DNA from: Caulobacter sp. BP25
Lineage (GTDB): Bacteria; Pseudomonadota; Alphaproteobacteria; Caulobacterales; Caulobacteraceae
Assembly: GCF_002737755.1 (NCBI RefSeq)
Contig: NZ_PEGH01000004.1
Span: forward strand, 186,001 to 250,000
DNA length: 64,000 nt
Reading direction: 5' to 3'
Part shown: one piece after another, positions 19,216 to 28,185 of the stretch
How positions within the stretch are numbered: position 1 is the stretch's first letter
Layout of the letters: every line of letters starts with the position of its first letter
Translations under genes and position numbers: made by a program
The notes under the pieces: generated by a model
Seen by the model: only the letters and a program-made list of their open reading frames with translations
Databases searched by the model: none
What the model was told of the DNA's origin: nothing

Positions 19216-19794
19216 CTACTGGCAGACGCGCCGAAGGTTCATCAGGACCTTCGGCGTATCGCGGCGAAGCGCTTCTCGCATCAGGGCCTTCGGGACGGGC
19301 CAGTCCACGGCCAGCCGGTTCTCGTAGAACACACGGGTGCGACGACCGCCATCCAGGGCCTGCAATCGCCATTCGCCCTGCTGGACTTTCAGGTCGCCTT
19401 CGACCAGCCGGAACCGGATCAGGCCGTAGGGCTCGTAGTCGGAGCGGAATACGATCCGCATGCCGGGGAAAACCAAGTTCCGACGGGTGATGTGCTCGCG
19501 GATGTCCCAGCCCCGCGCCTGATCGCCCTCCACCACCCGGCAGCCGGTCAAGGTTGAGATCATGGCCTTGGCGGCCGCGCAGTCGGTCATGGTGCGCCAG
19601 ACACGCTGGATGGGGGCGTCGATGTCGATGACCGCCTTCACGTGGCCGGAGACGCCATCGGCGTCGGGCGTGACCTCCGCATACGCTTCACCGCGCTTGA
19701 GCGCCGCACTGGCCTTCGGCGTCAGGTCGAACGCGTTGGCGCCGAAGGCCGAGATGGCCCAGATCGCCAGGACAAATGAGACTAAACGGCGCAT
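19216..19794 (-). CDS. Secreted SRPBCC/START-like protein
   Basis: A 192-residue protein with a signal peptide (LVSFVLAIWAISAFGANA) and a helix-grip fold typical of the SRPBCC superfamily: AVIDIDAPIQRVWRTMTDCAA and then repeated beta strands ending FYENRLAVDWPVPKALM. Such domains bind hydrophobic ligands such as lipids or quinones. No active-site chemistry is implied. It is convergent with the pectate lyase, with 51 bp between stops. Confidence 0.72.
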   Translation of the reverse strand: MRRLVSFVLAIWAISAFGANAFDLTPKASAALKRGEAYAEVTPDADGVSGHVKAVIDIDAPIQRVWRTMTDCAAAKAMISTLTGCRVVEGDQARGWDIREHITRRNLVFPGMRIVFRSDYEPYGLIRFRLVEGDLKVQQGEWRLQALDGGRRTRVFYENRLAVDWPVPKALMREALRRDTPKVLMNLRRVCQ

Positions 19795-19860
19795 TAAGCC
19801 ACTCCACTTCCGGAGCGATACGTTCTGACCGGAGGAACGGATGGGTGGCGATCCGCTCAG

Positions 19861-20121
19861 CTAGGAGGCACGCCCCAGAGCGGCGCGGACGACGTCAGGG
19901 GCATGGTCGATGACGCGCAGGTAGGCCGCCAGCGCTGGATCCAGCCGCGCTTCGCCGTGCTCCAGGTCCTGCAGCAGACTGAGGTCGATGTGGAACACAG
20001 CCGCGAAATCGGCTTGCGAGAGTCCGGTGCGCCATCGGACAGCCTGAACCAGGGCGCGCGCAGAACGGGCCCGGGCGGGGGTCGCGGCTTCGTCGATCGC
20101 GGGGTCGGCATGTCGGGTCAT
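19861..20121 (-). CDS. XRE-type helix-turn-helix protein
   Basis: An 86-residue protein, nearly all of it one HTH domain: VQAVRWRTGLSQADFAAVF forms helices 1-3 and HIDLSLLQDLEHG the next. It resembles the C-terminal HTH of YiaG/HigA-type regulators. AGGAG lies upstream of the ATG at 20121, which is preferred over 20151. No toxin partner is adjacent, so this looks like a solitary regulator. DNA target unknown. Confidence 0.75.
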   Translation of the reverse strand: MTRHADPAIDEAATPARARSARALVQAVRWRTGLSQADFAAVFHIDLSLLQDLEHGEARLDPALAAYLRVIDHAPDVVRAALGRAS

Positions 20122-20198
20122 GGGTACGCTCCTGAACTGGCCCTCCCCCATGGCGGACTTCTAGGACATCCCCATTGCAGAAATTGGACGGCTTTGAG

Positions 20199-23054
20199 TC
20201 AGGAAGCCGCCGAATCACCGACGGGCCCGCCACGATCCGGTTTGGCGAGAAAGGCGGTGGTCGCTTCGATGGCCTCGACCAGCCCGAGCCGTTCGATCTG
20301 GACGCCCTCCGGCAGGCTGGAGAAGAGGCGCGTCGGCGCGGCGGCGTCCAGCATCACGAAGACCCCGCGGTCGTCGGCTCGCCGGATCAGGCGCCCGAAG
20401 GCCTGGCTGATCCGGGCGCGCGCCACGGCGTCGTCATAGCCCTTGCCCCCGAAACGCAGGCGTCGCGCCTTGTGCAGCACGTCGGGACGCGGCCAGGGCA
20501 CCCGATCGAAGACCAGCAGGCGCAACGACCGTCCCGGCACATCCACGCCGTCGCGGATGGCGTCGGTGCCGAGCAGGCACGCGTCCTCCTCTGCCCGGAA
20601 GATGTCGACCAGCGCCCCGACCTCCAGCGGATCGACATGCTGGGCGTAGAGCGCCAGGCCCTGGTCAGCCAGCGGCGCAGCGATCCGCTCGTGCACGGCC
20701 TTCAGGCGGCGGATGGCTGTGAACAGGCCAAGCCCCCCGCCACCAGCCGCCAGGAAAAGTTCCCGCATAGCCGCCGAGACCTGGCGCGGGTCCTCCTTGT
20801 TGACGTCGGTGACCACGAAGGCCTTGGCGTTGTTGGCATAGTCGAACGGCGAGACCAGCCGCAGCACCTTGGGCGCGGATGGCAGCCGCGCCGCGCCCGT
20901 GCGCATCTCGGCCAGGGCGAACGGGTCCTCCAGAGCGGGGTCGACCAGGGTGGCGCTGGTCACCAGCACGCCATGGGCCGGTGACAGCACCGCCGCGCGC
21001 AGCGGCTCGGTCGGGTCCACCCAGTGGCGGCGACAGGCGGCGTCGACCACGCGGCCGTACAGGAAGGTGGCCTCGAACCAGTCGACGAAGTCGGGGTCCG
21101 TTTCGCTGGGGTCGACGTCGTCCTCCTCAAGCGCCTTCAGGATCGAGCGCCAAGCCGGCAAGGTCATGCGGGCGCGGCGATCAAGGCCCCGCAGCGCGCC
21201 CTCGATGCGGGCGCGTTCGGACGGGGCCAGATGCTCGGCCTCCTCGTCGAGCACGTCCTCCAGCGCGCGGGCCAGCGCCAGCAGCGGCGCCTCGATCGAG
21301 GCCAGGGCCTTAGCGGCTTCCGGCGCGCGCTCGCGAACGAGGTCGATGGGCGGGCGAGCATCGCACTGCAGCCCAAGATCGGCGCCGCCCCGCTCGCTGG
21401 TGCGGGCGCGTAGCTGCTCGATCACCGCGACCAGGAAGTTCTCGATCGGCCCGATCGGGTTGATCTGGCCATCGGGGGGCGCGACCCGCCCGGACCAACC
21501 TTCGCCCGGCAAGGCCGCGGCGGCATGGATGGCCTGGCTCATCGCCTGCCGCGCGCCCTCGCGGTCGCCCAGGATATCGAGCAGACGGGCCTCCAGCCCC
21601 CTGCCCCGCCGGCCGCGCCCCTCCGGCCCTCGGATCCAGCGTCGCAGTTCGGCCGCCTCGGCGCCCGACAGGGCGGCCGAAAAGGCGCTGTCGGCGGCCT
21701 CAAACAGGTGGTGCCCCTCGTCGAAGACGATGCGCTTGAGGCTGGTGGTCTCATTGTCGCCCTTCAGGCCCCGCGCCGTCCGCGCGCCATCAAAGGCGGC
21801 TTGGGTCAGGACCAGGGCGTGGTTGGCGATAACGATGTCGGCGCGCTTGGAGGCCCGTACAGCCTTTTCGATGAAGCAGATGCGATAGTGCTGGCAGCCG
21901 GCGTGGATGCACTCGCCGCGGCGGTCGACCAGGTTGGCGGGGCTGGCCTGGGCGGAGGGCGGCACGGCCGATAGGGTGGGCAGCCAGGCGGGAAAGTCGC
22001 CGCCGGTCATGTCGCCGTCGCGCGTCGCCCGCGCCCAGCGCGCGGTCAAGGCCAGGCCGATGAGGTCGCCATTGCCCAGCTGGGCGCCGTTGATCTGCTC
22101 CTGAAAGTTCAGCAGGCACAGGTAGTTTTCACGACCCTTGCGGACCACCGCCTTCTTCGCCCGCTCCTTGGGATCGGGATAGATCGAGCGGCTCTCGCGC
22201 TCGATCTGGCGCTGCAGGGCGCGGGTGTATGTGCTGACCCAGACGGACGGCCCGTTGGCCTCGGCCCACAGCGAAGCCGGCGCCAGATAGCCCAAGGTCT
22301 TGCCGACGCCCGTGCCGGCCTCGGCCAGCATCATGCGCGGCTCGCCTTCCCGCTCGCGCGGCTGGAAGGCGTAGGACGCCTCCTTGGCGAAGGTCGCCTG
22401 CGCCTCACGGATCTCCGTCAGGCCAGAGCGTTGCAACAGTTCGGTCAGGCGTTGGCCGACGCGTTCGGGGTCGATCGGTCGCGATCCGGCCTCGCCCGGC
22501 GGGGCCTGGTCCTCCCACTCGGCAAGCCGCGCCCAGACGTCGAGACCCGAGCCCCGGAACTGATTGCCAACCGGGACCGAACGCAGCGCCCCAATGACCG
22601 CCGCTCCCCACGACCAGCCGGCCTTGGCCAGGGTCTCGGCGACCGCCAGAGCCTCCTCCCGCGAGGGCGTCGGCGTCAGCGCCAGTTCGCGCAGCAGAGC
22701 GTCGGCGCTTTCGCGCAGGCTTTGGGCCTGCTGGGCCGCGCCATGCGGTTCAGCCAAGCCGAGCGCCATGGCCAAGCCAACCGCCGACGGCGCGCAGAAG
22801 GCGCCGGGGCGGACGAAGGCGTGAAGCTCCAGCACGTCGAACAGTCGCGGCGATCGCGGCGGCGGTGACAGATTCAGTCGCCGGGCGGTCATCGCCCCAT
22901 GCGCGACCAGGATCGGCCCATGTTCGAACAGCTCGCGAGCGTCAGGCGCGCGTAGCATCCGTCCCTCACCGCTACCATCGGCCACGCCAGCGCGGGGTCC
23001 GGGCAGGACGACCAGAGCCGGAGCTAGGTCCAGGGTCTGCGGGGACGCGCTCAC
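20199..23054 (-). CDS. DinG/Rad3-like ATP-dependent helicase with Fe-S cluster
   Basis: A 951-residue superfamily 2 helicase. Walker A AGTGVGKTLGYLAP (about residue 270), the DEGH box IVFDEGHHLFE, and cysteines in YLCLLNF plus GECIHAGCQHYRICF, which together give the four Fe-S ligands of XPD/DinG enzymes. The C-terminal helicase motif GTDAIRDGVDVPGRSLR is intact. Translation is placed at the GTG at 23054, overlapping the stop of the M28 peptidase gene as GTGA. The N-terminal 220 residues are an additional domain. Expected role: 5'-3' unwinding of damaged or R-loop DNA. Confidence 0.9.
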   Translation of the reverse strand: MSASPQTLDLAPALVVLPGPRAGVADGSGEGRMLRAPDARELFEHGPILVAHGAMTARRLNLSPPPRSPRLFDVLELHAFVRPGAFCAPSAVGLAMALGLAEPHGAAQQAQSLRESADALLRELALTPTPSREEALAVAETLAKAGWSWGAAVIGALRSVPVGNQFRGSGLDVWARLAEWEDQAPPGEAGSRPIDPERVGQRLTELLQRSGLTEIREAQATFAKEASYAFQPREREGEPRMMLAEAGTGVGKTLGYLAPASLWAEANGPSVWVSTYTRALQRQIERESRSIYPDPKERAKKAVVRKGRENYLCLLNFQEQINGAQLGNGDLIGLALTARWARATRDGDMTGGDFPAWLPTLSAVPPSAQASPANLVDRRGECIHAGCQHYRICFIEKAVRASKRADIVIANHALVLTQAAFDGARTARGLKGDNETTSLKRIVFDEGHHLFEAADSAFSAALSGAEAAELRRWIRGPEGRGRRGRGLEARLLDILGDREGARQAMSQAIHAAAALPGEGWSGRVAPPDGQINPIGPIENFLVAVIEQLRARTSERGGADLGLQCDARPPIDLVRERAPEAAKALASIEAPLLALARALEDVLDEEAEHLAPSERARIEGALRGLDRRARMTLPAWRSILKALEEDDVDPSETDPDFVDWFEATFLYGRVVDAACRRHWVDPTEPLRAAVLSPAHGVLVTSATLVDPALEDPFALAEMRTGAARLPSAPKVLRLVSPFDYANNAKAFVVTDVNKEDPRQVSAAMRELFLAAGGGGLGLFTAIRRLKAVHERIAAPLADQGLALYAQHVDPLEVGALVDIFRAEEDACLLGTDAIRDGVDVPGRSLRLLVFDRVPWPRPDVLHKARRLRFGGKGYDDAVARARISQAFGRLIRRADDRGVFVMLDAAAPTRLFSSLPEGVQIERLGLVEAIEATTAFLAKPDRGGPVGDSAAS

Positions 23055-24721
23055 GGGTGTTCGCGGGCTCCGGCGGTGCGGGCCCTGATCGGCTTGAACT
23101 CCGAGCTGGCCTTCCAGTCCGGCCAGGCGCGGCTGTTGGCGAGATCGCTTCCGATCTCGACCGTCAGGGCGACGTCGGCGGCCGCGCCGCGCAGGTCCCA
23201 GTCCGAGCGCCAGGCGTCGCAAGGCTGGTGGTAACAGCGGGCGGTGTAGTCGGCGACCCAGGCCTCGCCCGCAGCGCGGCCTCCATCCACGAGATCGGCG
23301 CCGCCGCCCAGGCCCATCAGCAGCATGACGGGCACGCCGCGCTTGGCCAGGGAGAAGTGGTCTGCGCGATAAAACAGCGCCCGCTCGGGCTTGGCGTCGG
23401 GCGTCACGACGCGGCCGTACTTGGCCGCAGCCGCCGCCAGGGCGTCTTCCAATTCGTTCTGTCCCGAGCCGACCAGCACGATGTCGCGTGACGGTCCCTT
23501 GGTCTGCAGAACGTCGAAGGTGAAGTTGGCGACCATCTTGCCCAGCTTTTCCGGACCGGCGGCCTCTGCATAGGCCTCCGAGCCCAGAAGGCCGCGCTCC
23601 TCAGCGGTCCAGGCGGCGAACAGGATCGAGCGCGCGGGCGGCGGGCCGGCCTTGAAGACACGGGCAGCCTCGATCACGGCGGCGACGCCGATCGCGTCGT
23701 CGGCCGCGCCCGCGCGGATCGTCCGCCCTTGGGCGTCGGGCGCGCCCACACCATAGGCGTCCCAGTGGGCGGCGTAGAGGATCGACTCGTCCGGATGGGT
23801 CGCGCCCGGCAGGCGGGCGACCACGTTGCGGCTGACCAGGCGTTCAGTCTGCAAGCCGTACTGAGCGTCGAACCGCGTGTCCTTCAGCGCGACGGGCTTG
23901 AAGGCTGGCGAGCGGGCGGCGGTCTTCAGAATCTCGAAGTCGAGACCCGCCCGGCGAAACAGGTCCTCGGCGACGGGACGTTGCATCCAGCCCTGCACCA
24001 GAAGCTTGTCCTTGGCCGGATCGGCGCGGACGATGTCGTAACCCTCGCCGTTCGAGGCCTTGACCGTCGACCAGCCATAGCCGGCCCCGAGGGTCTCGTG
24101 AACGATCAGCGCCGCGATCGCGCCGCGCTTGGCGGCTTCCTCGTACTTGTAGGTCCAGCGGGCGTAGTAGGTCGCCGCCGCGCCCCCGAACTTGCCATAG
24201 GCCGGCTCGCCAGGCTTTGCCTCCAGGTCCGGATCGCCGATCAAGAAGACCGCGACCTTTCCCTTCAAGTCGACGCCCTTGAAGTCGTCCCAGCCGCGCT
24301 CGGGCGCATGGACGCCATAGCCGACGAACACCACCGGCGCGGCGGCGATCCTGGCCTCGCTAACCGGGCGCAGGGTCATCACCTGAACGTCCTCGCCCTG
24401 GCGCAGTGGCAGGGCGCCGGCCGACGTGGAGAAGCCCAGCACGGGCGTTCCCGTCACCCGCGTGCGGATCAGGTTGACGGTCTGGGTCCAGCCGCCGTTG
24501 TCGCCGGCCGGCTGCAAGCCCAGGGCCTTGAACTGGTCGGCGATGTAGTCGGTGGTCTTCTGTTCGGCCGGGCCGCCGGGCGCGCGCCCCTGGAATTCGT
24601 CCGAAGCCAGCACGCGGGTGATCTCGGACAGCCGCGCCGGATCGACGGACGGTCCCTGCGCCCAAGCAAGGGCGGGCATGGCGAGGGCGGCGGTGAACAG
24701 CAGGGCGGCGCGAACGGACAT
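23051..24721 (-). CDS. Secreted M28-family zinc aminopeptidase
   Basis: A 556-residue protein with a signal peptide (ALLFTAALAMPALAWAQ). A PA insert domain is present around residues 130-260 (VVFVGYGVHAPERGWDDFKG), followed by the M28 core with AHWDAYG, GAADDAIGVAAVIE, TAEERGLLGSE and NFTFDVLQ, which supply the two-zinc ligands and general base Glu. These enzymes release N-terminal amino acids in the periplasm or outside the cell. Its stop overlaps the start of the helicase gene. It diverges from the Lhr-like helicase across a 122-bp gap. Confidence 0.92.
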   Translation of the reverse strand: MSVRAALLFTAALAMPALAWAQGPSVDPARLSEITRVLASDEFQGRAPGGPAEQKTTDYIADQFKALGLQPAGDNGGWTQTVNLIRTRVTGTPVLGFSTSAGALPLRQGEDVQVMTLRPVSEARIAAAPVVFVGYGVHAPERGWDDFKGVDLKGKVAVFLIGDPDLEAKPGEPAYGKFGGAAATYYARWTYKYEEAAKRGAIAALIVHETLGAGYGWSTVKASNGEGYDIVRADPAKDKLLVQGWMQRPVAEDLFRRAGLDFEILKTAARSPAFKPVALKDTRFDAQYGLQTERLVSRNVVARLPGATHPDESILYAAHWDAYGVGAPDAQGRTIRAGAADDAIGVAAVIEAARVFKAGPPPARSILFAAWTAEERGLLGSEAYAEAAGPEKLGKMVANFTFDVLQTKGPSRDIVLVGSGQNELEDALAAAAAKYGRVVTPDAKPERALFYRADHFSLAKRGVPVMLLMGLGGGADLVDGGRAAGEAWVADYTARCYHQPCDAWRSDWDLRGAAADVALTVEIGSDLANSRAWPDWKASSEFKPIRARTAGAREHP

Positions 24722-24843
24722 AACGACTCCAAGTCAGGCGGCCGGACCATAGGCCGCCTCCTCCCCACGACCAAGCTGCGCGAGGCCATAGGATGCGTCG
24801 GATTCTGAATGAAACAGAAGGGGAACATGTTATAGCCGTGTCA

Positions 24844-27471
24844 ATGTCCGCGGAGACTTCCCTCCCCCCTCGCTTCCAGCAATGGTTCGCCGATCGCGGC
24901 TGGAGCCCGCGCGCCCACCAGTTGGCCATGCTGGAGAAGGCGCGGCAGGGGCGCGGCGCCCTGCTGATCGCGCCGACGGGCGGGGGCAAGACCCTGGCCG
25001 GCTTCCTGCCTAGCCTGATCGACCTGACGGAGCGCCCGCCGCGCAACACGCCCGCCGGCGTCCACACCCTCTACATCTCGCCGCTGAAGGCGCTGGCCGT
25101 GGACGTCGAGCGCAACCTGCTTACTCCCATCCGCGAGATGGGCCTGCCGATCGTGGCCGAGAGCCGTACCGGTGACACCGGCGAGAGCCGCAAGGCGCGC
25201 CAGCGCGTCCGTCCGCCGGACATCCTGCTGACCACGCCCGAGCAGCTGGCCCTATTCTGCGCCTGGGAGGGCGCGCGGGAGTATTTCGCCGACCTCTCCT
25301 GCGTGATCATCGACGAGGCCCACGCGATCTGGCCGTCCAAGCGGGGCGACCTCCTGGCGCTGGGTCTGGCGCGCCTGCAGCAGTTCGCGCCGCGCATGCG
25401 GCGCGTGGGTCTGTCGGCGACGGTCGACGATCCGGACTTGGTAAGGCGGTGGCTGGGATGGAACTCCCCTCCCCCTTGCGGGGAGGGGGCAGGGGGTGGA
25501 GGTGTCAGCACCGCCGCCTCGGAGAAAACACCCCCATCCCCAACCCCTTCCCCGCAAGGAGGAAGGGGCTCGAATATAGACCTCGTCCTCGGCTCGGGCG
25601 GCGCGCAGCCGGTGGTGGAAGTGCTCATCTCCGGCGGCCAGGTACCCTGGGCCGGCCACACGGCCGAGCACGCGATGGCCGAGGTCTACGAGATCATCAA
25701 GGCGTCGAAGACGGCGCTGGTCTTCGTCAACACCCGCTTCCAGGCCGAGTTCGCGTTCCAGCGCCTGTGGGAGCTGAACGAGGACGACCTGCCGATAGCG
25801 CTACACCACGGCAGCCTTTCGGCCGAGCAGCGCCGCAAGGTGGAAGCCGCCATGGCGCGCGGCGCGCTGCGGGCCGTGGTCTGCACCTCGACGCTGGACA
25901 TGGGCATCGACTGGGGCGACGTCGACCTCGTCATCCAGCTGGCCGCGCCCAAGGGGGCCTCGCGGATGGTCCAGCGGATCGGCCGCGCCAACCACCGCCT
26001 GGACGAGCCCAGCCGGGCTCTGTTCGTGCCCGCCAGCCGCTTCGAGATGCTAGAATGCCGCGCCGCCGCCGACGCCATTCTGGAGAACCATCTGGACGGC
26101 GATCCGCCTCGGATTGGCACGCTGGACACCCTGGCCCAGCACATCATGGGCTGCGCGTGCTCCGAGCCCTTCGCGATGACCGCGCTCTACGAGGAGGTTC
26201 GCTCGGCCGGCCCCTACGCGGAGCTCACCTGGGAAGACTTCGAGACCGTCGTCGACTTCGTCTCGACCGGCGGCTACGCGCTTCGCACCTACGACAAGTT
26301 CCGGCGGATCGTGAAGAACGCCGACGGCCTCTGGACCGCACGCAACGCCCAGGCCCGGCAGCAGCACCGGATGAACGTCGGCGCGATCATCTCGCCGGGC
26401 ATGATCAACATCCGCATCGGCGGCGGGCGTCGTCCGTCGCGCCTGGGAGGCGCGCCTACTCATAGTGGCGCGCAATCAGCCGCAAAACCGGCTTCCACTT
26501 TTGCTGACCGCGCGCGCGGCGGGCGCAAGATCGGCGAGGCCGAGGAAGGCTATTTCGAACAGCTGACGCCCGGCGACACATTCGTCTTCGCGGGACAGGT
26601 CTGGCGCTACAACAGCCTGGTCGGGGCCGACGCCTTCGTCACGCCCGCCCCGAACGACGACCCGAAGATGCCCAGCTGGGGCGGCTCGAAGTTTCCGCTG
26701 TCGACCTATCTGGCCAGCCGCGTTCGCCAGATGATGCACGACGAGGCCGAGTGGACCGCCCTGCCCGGCGACGTCCAGGAGTGGCTGGCCTGGCAGAAGA
26801 TTCGCTCGGCAATCCCGGGCGAGGGCGAGATGCTGCTGGAGACCTTCCCGCGCGGGAAGCGTCACCATCTTGTCTGCTATCCGTTCGATGGGCGCCTGGC
26901 TCACACCACCTTGGCCATGCTGCTGACCCGGCGGCTGGACCGGCTGGACGTCGGACCGCTGGGCTTTGTCTGCAACGACTACGCTTTGAACATCTGGTCC
27001 CTGCGGCCGATGGACGGCCTCGACCTCGACGCGCTGTTCGCTCAGGACATGCTGGGCGACGATCTGGAGGCTTGGCTGGACGAGAGCTTCATGATGAAGC
27101 GGGCCTTCAAACACTGCGCCCTGATCGCTGGCCTGATTGAGCGCCGCCACCCGGGCGCGGAGAAGTCCGGGCGCCAAGTGACCTTCTCGACCGACCTGAT
27201 CTACGACGTGCTACGCAAACACCAACCCGACCACCTGATGCTGCGCTGCGCCCGCCACGACGCGGCCACCGGCATGCTGGACATCGCTCGGCTGGGCGAC
27301 ATGCTCTCGCGCGTGAAGGGCAAGATCCGTCACATGGCGCTGGACCGCGTCTCGCCCTTCGCCGTGCCGATCATGCTGGAGATCGGCCGCGAGCGCGCGC
27401 CGGGCGACGCCGCCGGAGAGGCGATCCTGGCCGAGGCCGAGGAAGACCTGATCGCCGAGGCCATGTCGTGA
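24844..27471 (+). CDS. Ligase-associated Lhr-like DEXH-box helicase, with two in-frame repeat insertions
   Basis: An 875-residue helicase. Walker A APTGGGKTLAGFLP, DEAH in CVIIDEAHAIWPSKRG, STLDMGIDWGDVDLVIQ and QRIGRANHR match the Lhr-core proteins that accompany repair ligases. It overlaps pdeM by four bases (GTGA), the usual partner. Two stretches do not belong to the family: a Pro/Gly-rich segment encoded by 25464-25572 between LVRRWLG and NIDLVLGSGG, and PSRLGGAPTHSGAQSAAKPA-type sequence encoded by 26430-26516. Both keep the frame. The ATG at 24844 is chosen because family homology begins there; an ATG at 24793 with GAGG upstream would add 17 residues. Confidence 0.9.
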   Translation: MSAETSLPPRFQQWFADRGWSPRAHQLAMLEKARQGRGALLIAPTGGGKTLAGFLPSLIDLTERPPRNTPAGVHTLYISPLKALAVDVERNLLTPIREMGLPIVAESRTGDTGESRKARQRVRPPDILLTTPEQLALFCAWEGAREYFADLSCVIIDEAHAIWPSKRGDLLALGLARLQQFAPRMRRVGLSATVDDPDLVRRWLGWNSPPPCGEGAGGGGVSTAASEKTPPSPTPSPQGGRGSNIDLVLGSGGAQPVVEVLISGGQVPWAGHTAEHAMAEVYEIIKASKTALVFVNTRFQAEFAFQRLWELNEDDLPIALHHGSLSAEQRRKVEAAMARGALRAVVCTSTLDMGIDWGDVDLVIQLAAPKGASRMVQRIGRANHRLDEPSRALFVPASRFEMLECRAAADAILENHLDGDPPRIGTLDTLAQHIMGCACSEPFAMTALYEEVRSAGPYAELTWEDFETVVDFVSTGGYALRTYDKFRRIVKNADGLWTARNAQARQQHRMNVGAIISPGMINIRIGGGRRPSRLGGAPTHSGAQSAAKPASTFADRARGGRKIGEAEEGYFEQLTPGDTFVFAGQVWRYNSLVGADAFVTPAPNDDPKMPSWGGSKFPLSTYLASRVRQMMHDEAEWTALPGDVQEWLAWQKIRSAIPGEGEMLLETFPRGKRHHLVCYPFDGRLAHTTLAMLLTRRLDRLDVGPLGFVCNDYALNIWSLRPMDGLDLDALFAQDMLGDDLEAWLDESFMMKRAFKHCALIAGLIERRHPGAEKSGRQVTFSTDLIYDVLRKHQPDHLMLRCARHDAATGMLDIARLGDMLSRVKGKIRHMALDRVSPFAVPIMLEIGRERAPGDAAGEAILAEAEEDLIAEAMS
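25464..25572. repeat. Palindromic repeat element inserted inside the helicase gene
   Basis: The left arm has CCCCTCCCCCTTGCGGGGAG and the right arm, read on the minus strand, has CCTTGCGGGGAAGGGGTTGG; the arms match for about 38 bases each. This is the look of dispersed intergenic palindromes, here translated as a proline/glycine-rich insert of about 36 residues without a stop in this frame. Confidence 0.75.
26421..26525. repeat. Second repeat insertion in the helicase gene, flanked by 9-bp direct repeats
   Basis: CGGCGGGCG occurs at 26421-26429 and again at 26517-26525. The 96-base offset (32 codons) keeps the frame. The inner part, CGCAAAACCGGCTTCCACTT followed by TTGCTGACCGCGC, resembles a short repeat common in alphaproteobacterial intergenic DNA (recalled, not searched). 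Removing one copy and the insert restores the plausible protein INIRIGGGRKIGEAEEGYF. Confidence 0.7.
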
Positions 27472-28175
27472 CGCGCTTTTCCCCCTCCCCCTGCGGCGGC
27501 CTGCGGATCGCGCTTTCCAACGTCGAGGTCATGCTGCGCTGGTCGGGCGCCTTGTGGCTGGAGACCGAGCGCACCCTGGTGGTCGCCGATCTGCACTTCG
27601 AGAAGGGCAGCAGCTACGCCGCGCGCTTTGGCCAGATGCTGCCGCCCTACGACACGCGCGAAACCTTGGACCGACTGGACCGCGAGATCGCCCTTCTCTC
27701 GCCCGAGCGCCTGATCTTCCTGGGCGACAGCTTCCACGACGGCGCTGGCGAAGCGCGTTTGGCGGCGGACGACTATCGACGGCTGGAAGGTTTGGCGCTG
27801 GGCCGCGAGCTCGTCTGGGCGGTCGGCAACCACGACGCCGATGGCCCGAAGGCCTTGCCAGGCGACGTCATCGACGAAGCGGCCTTGATGGGCCTCACCC
27901 TACGTCACGAGCCTCAGCCTGGCGTACAATTAGGCGAAGTGGCCGGCCACCTGCACCCGGCGGCCAAGGTTTCCAGCGGCCGCGCAACGGTTCGGCGGCG
28001 GTGCTTCGTCACGGACGGCCAGCGGCTGGTGCTGCCCGCGTTCGGCGCCTTCACGGGCGGACTGAACATCCTGGACGAAGCGTTCTCCAACCTGTTCGGC
28101 GGACCGATGCTGGCTGGCGCGTTGGGCCCCAAGCGGGTCCACGCGGTGGGGATGAAGTCCCTGCGGCCTGACTAG
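27468..28175 (+). CDS. pdeM: Ligase-associated DNA repair phosphodiesterase PdeM
   Basis: A 235-residue calcineurin-like metallophosphoesterase. The metal-binding blocks are all present: VADLHFEKG (DxH), FLGDSFHDG (GD), VGNHDADG (GNHD) and AGHLHPAA (GHxH). PdeM homologues work with Lhr-core, an exonuclease and a repair ligase; only the helicase partner is next to it here. It starts at a GTG overlapping the helicase stop, so translation is coupled. Confidence 0.92.
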   Translation: MTRFSPSPCGGLRIALSNVEVMLRWSGALWLETERTLVVADLHFEKGSSYAARFGQMLPPYDTRETLDRLDREIALLSPERLIFLGDSFHDGAGEARLAADDYRRLEGLALGRELVWAVGNHDADGPKALPGDVIDEAALMGLTLRHEPQPGVQLGEVAGHLHPAAKVSSGRATVRRRCFVTDGQRLVLPAFGAFTGGLNILDEAFSNLFGGPMLAGALGPKRVHAVGMKSLRPD

Positions 28176-28185
28176 GCCGTAGGCG

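Noticed and set aside
19861-20121. Toxin-antitoxin module suggested by the small HTH protein
   Set aside because: No toxin-sized gene is adjacent on either side; neighbours are a helicase and an SRPBCC protein.
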